A DNA stretch of 64,000 nt, taken from NCBI RefSeq assembly GCF_003544915.1, contig NZ_CP032097.1, forward strand, positions 310,001 through 374,000. Direction: 5' to 3'. The notes under the pieces are model-generated. The model made no database searches and was not told the DNA's origin. It saw nothing but the letters and a program-made list of their open reading frames with translations. Each line of letters opens with the position of its first letter. The stretch's first letter is position 1. The position numbers were made by a program, and so were the translations under genes. Source of the DNA: Arcobacter ellisii. GTDB taxonomy: Bacteria; Campylobacterota; Campylobacteria; Campylobacterales; Arcobacteraceae. Below are positions 63,482 through 64,000 of this stretch, in pieces.

Positions 63482-64000
63482 TTGCTAAAAGAACTATTTA
63501 CAAAAATTCAAACAGAATGTAAAGATTATTCAAATGAAGAGTTAGTAGAAATAGAGAAGTTTTTAAAAGATGAAATTATAATAAAAAATCAAAATGGCAA
63601 TTTTGAATTAAACTCTAAATATAAAGTAGCCATTGTAAATATCGGAAAAAATTTTGTAATTTTAGAAGATTTAGTAAGTGAATTAAAAAATATAAAAATT
63701 GAATTAGAAGATTTAAATGGCGCTTACAATGGTGATTTAGTAATTGCAAAAAGAGTCTTTAATCCAAGAAGTAAAACAAAAGCAAAAATAGTAAAAATAC
63801 TTGAAAGTAAAAAAGCTGAACTTTTAGTTTATGTAAAAGATAAGGCCTTTTTTACATTAAAAGAGAATATTAGACTTGATAATAAAAATGCTTTAAAATA
63901 TAAAGAATTAGATGTTTTAATAGTTGATAATAAATCGTTTGATTTGATTAAAAATGTTGGAAATTTAAGTGATGCAAAAATTGATGAATTCATCTCTTTA
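63482..64000 (+). CDS. rnr: Ribonuclease R family exoribonuclease, N-terminal part (cut by window end)
   Basis: The open frame runs from a TTG at 63482 to the window end, 173 residues. AAGGA lies six bases before the start. The visible part includes LLKELFTKIQTECKDYSNEE and a cold-shock-like region ending DLNGAYNGDLVIAKRVFNPR, matching the N-terminal domains of the Campylobacterota RNase R (3'-5' exoribonuclease). The catalytic RNB domain is beyond the window, so the call leans on this segment and on gene order: rnr lies next to ilvC in Campylobacter jejuni, to my knowledge. Confidence 0.75.
   Translation, partial: MLKELFTKIQTECKDYSNEELVEIEKFLKDEIIIKNQNGNFELNSKYKVAIVNIGKNFVILEDLVSELKNIKIELEDLNGAYNGDLVIAKRVFNPRSKTKAKIVKILESKKAELLVYVKDKAFFTLKENIRLDNKNALKYKELDVLIVDNKSFDLIKNVGNLSDAKIDEFISL

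Overview
The window comes from a very AT-rich genome with many TTG and a few GTG start codons, tight same-strand operons and no rRNA, tRNA, insertion sequence or phage gene that I can recognise. The gene set points to Campylobacterota and most likely to the Arcobacter group. It includes a flagellar cluster of fliQ, FliJ- and MotE-like genes, fliL, flgH, flgK, fliD and fliS. It also has a COG3400 protein next to tgt, a class II DAHP synthase, and the gene order ilvC / divergent polysaccharide deacetylase / dprA with an RNase R gene beside ilvC. The assignment rests on protein families and gene order, not on a marker gene.

Layout. 1-5.9 kb: the end of transketolase, a hydroxyacid dehydrogenase with a small tautomerase, a diguanylate cyclase with two periplasmic ligand-binding domains, and an LrgA/LrgB pair. 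6.0-11.5 kb: an arsenic/oxyanion operon (arsR, a gamma-glutamylcyclotransferase-like gene, arsB, two arsC genes, chrA, an ArsP-type permease, a small thioredoxin-like protein, a YnfA-family protein) behind an ArsR operator that overlaps the -35 box. 11.5-18.6 kb: a DUF350 protein, a SulP transporter, a MerR regulator joined to a three-part lysophospholipid transporter/acyltransferase/acyl-ACP ligase, and a lone Cas6-like protein. 18.6-31.3 kb: a nitrogen-control region (glnD, an NtrC-like regulator without a receiver domain, a sensor kinase, a PDC-type membrane protein, an ankyrin protein, two amtB-glnK sets, pyrC). 31.3-41.6 kb: flagellar genes. 41.6-64 kb: housekeeping genes (tilS, rimO, panC, acpS, ruvX, a metF-like gene, serB, tal, DAHP synthase, gatC, tgt, an aminotransferase, murC, nhaA, dprA, ilvC, start of rnr) plus an ArsR-family regulator divergent from a methyltransferase.

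The most interesting signal is a 17-bp dyad, TGTATA-N5-TATACA. It is perfect upstream of amtB-1 and has one mismatch upstream of amtB-2 and in front of the NtrC-like/glnD operon. In all three cases its centre lies 39-40 bp upstream of the first base of a TATAAT box. A fourth copy covers the predicted start of transcription of the PDC-type membrane protein. The 6-5-6 geometry is that of NtrC-type sites, and the NtrC-like protein encoded here keeps the DNA-binding helix-turn-helix but has no recognisable GAFTGA loop. I infer a local nitrogen regulon acting through sigma70-type promoters. Two further regulatory dyads stand out: the ars operator (ATCAA-N6-TTGAT core), and a perfect 12-6-12 palindrome between the ArsR-family gene and the methyltransferase.

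No gap between genes exceeds 300 bases. The largest (about 190, 180 and 170 bases, near 21.9, 26.9 and 13.6 kb) hold divergent promoters.
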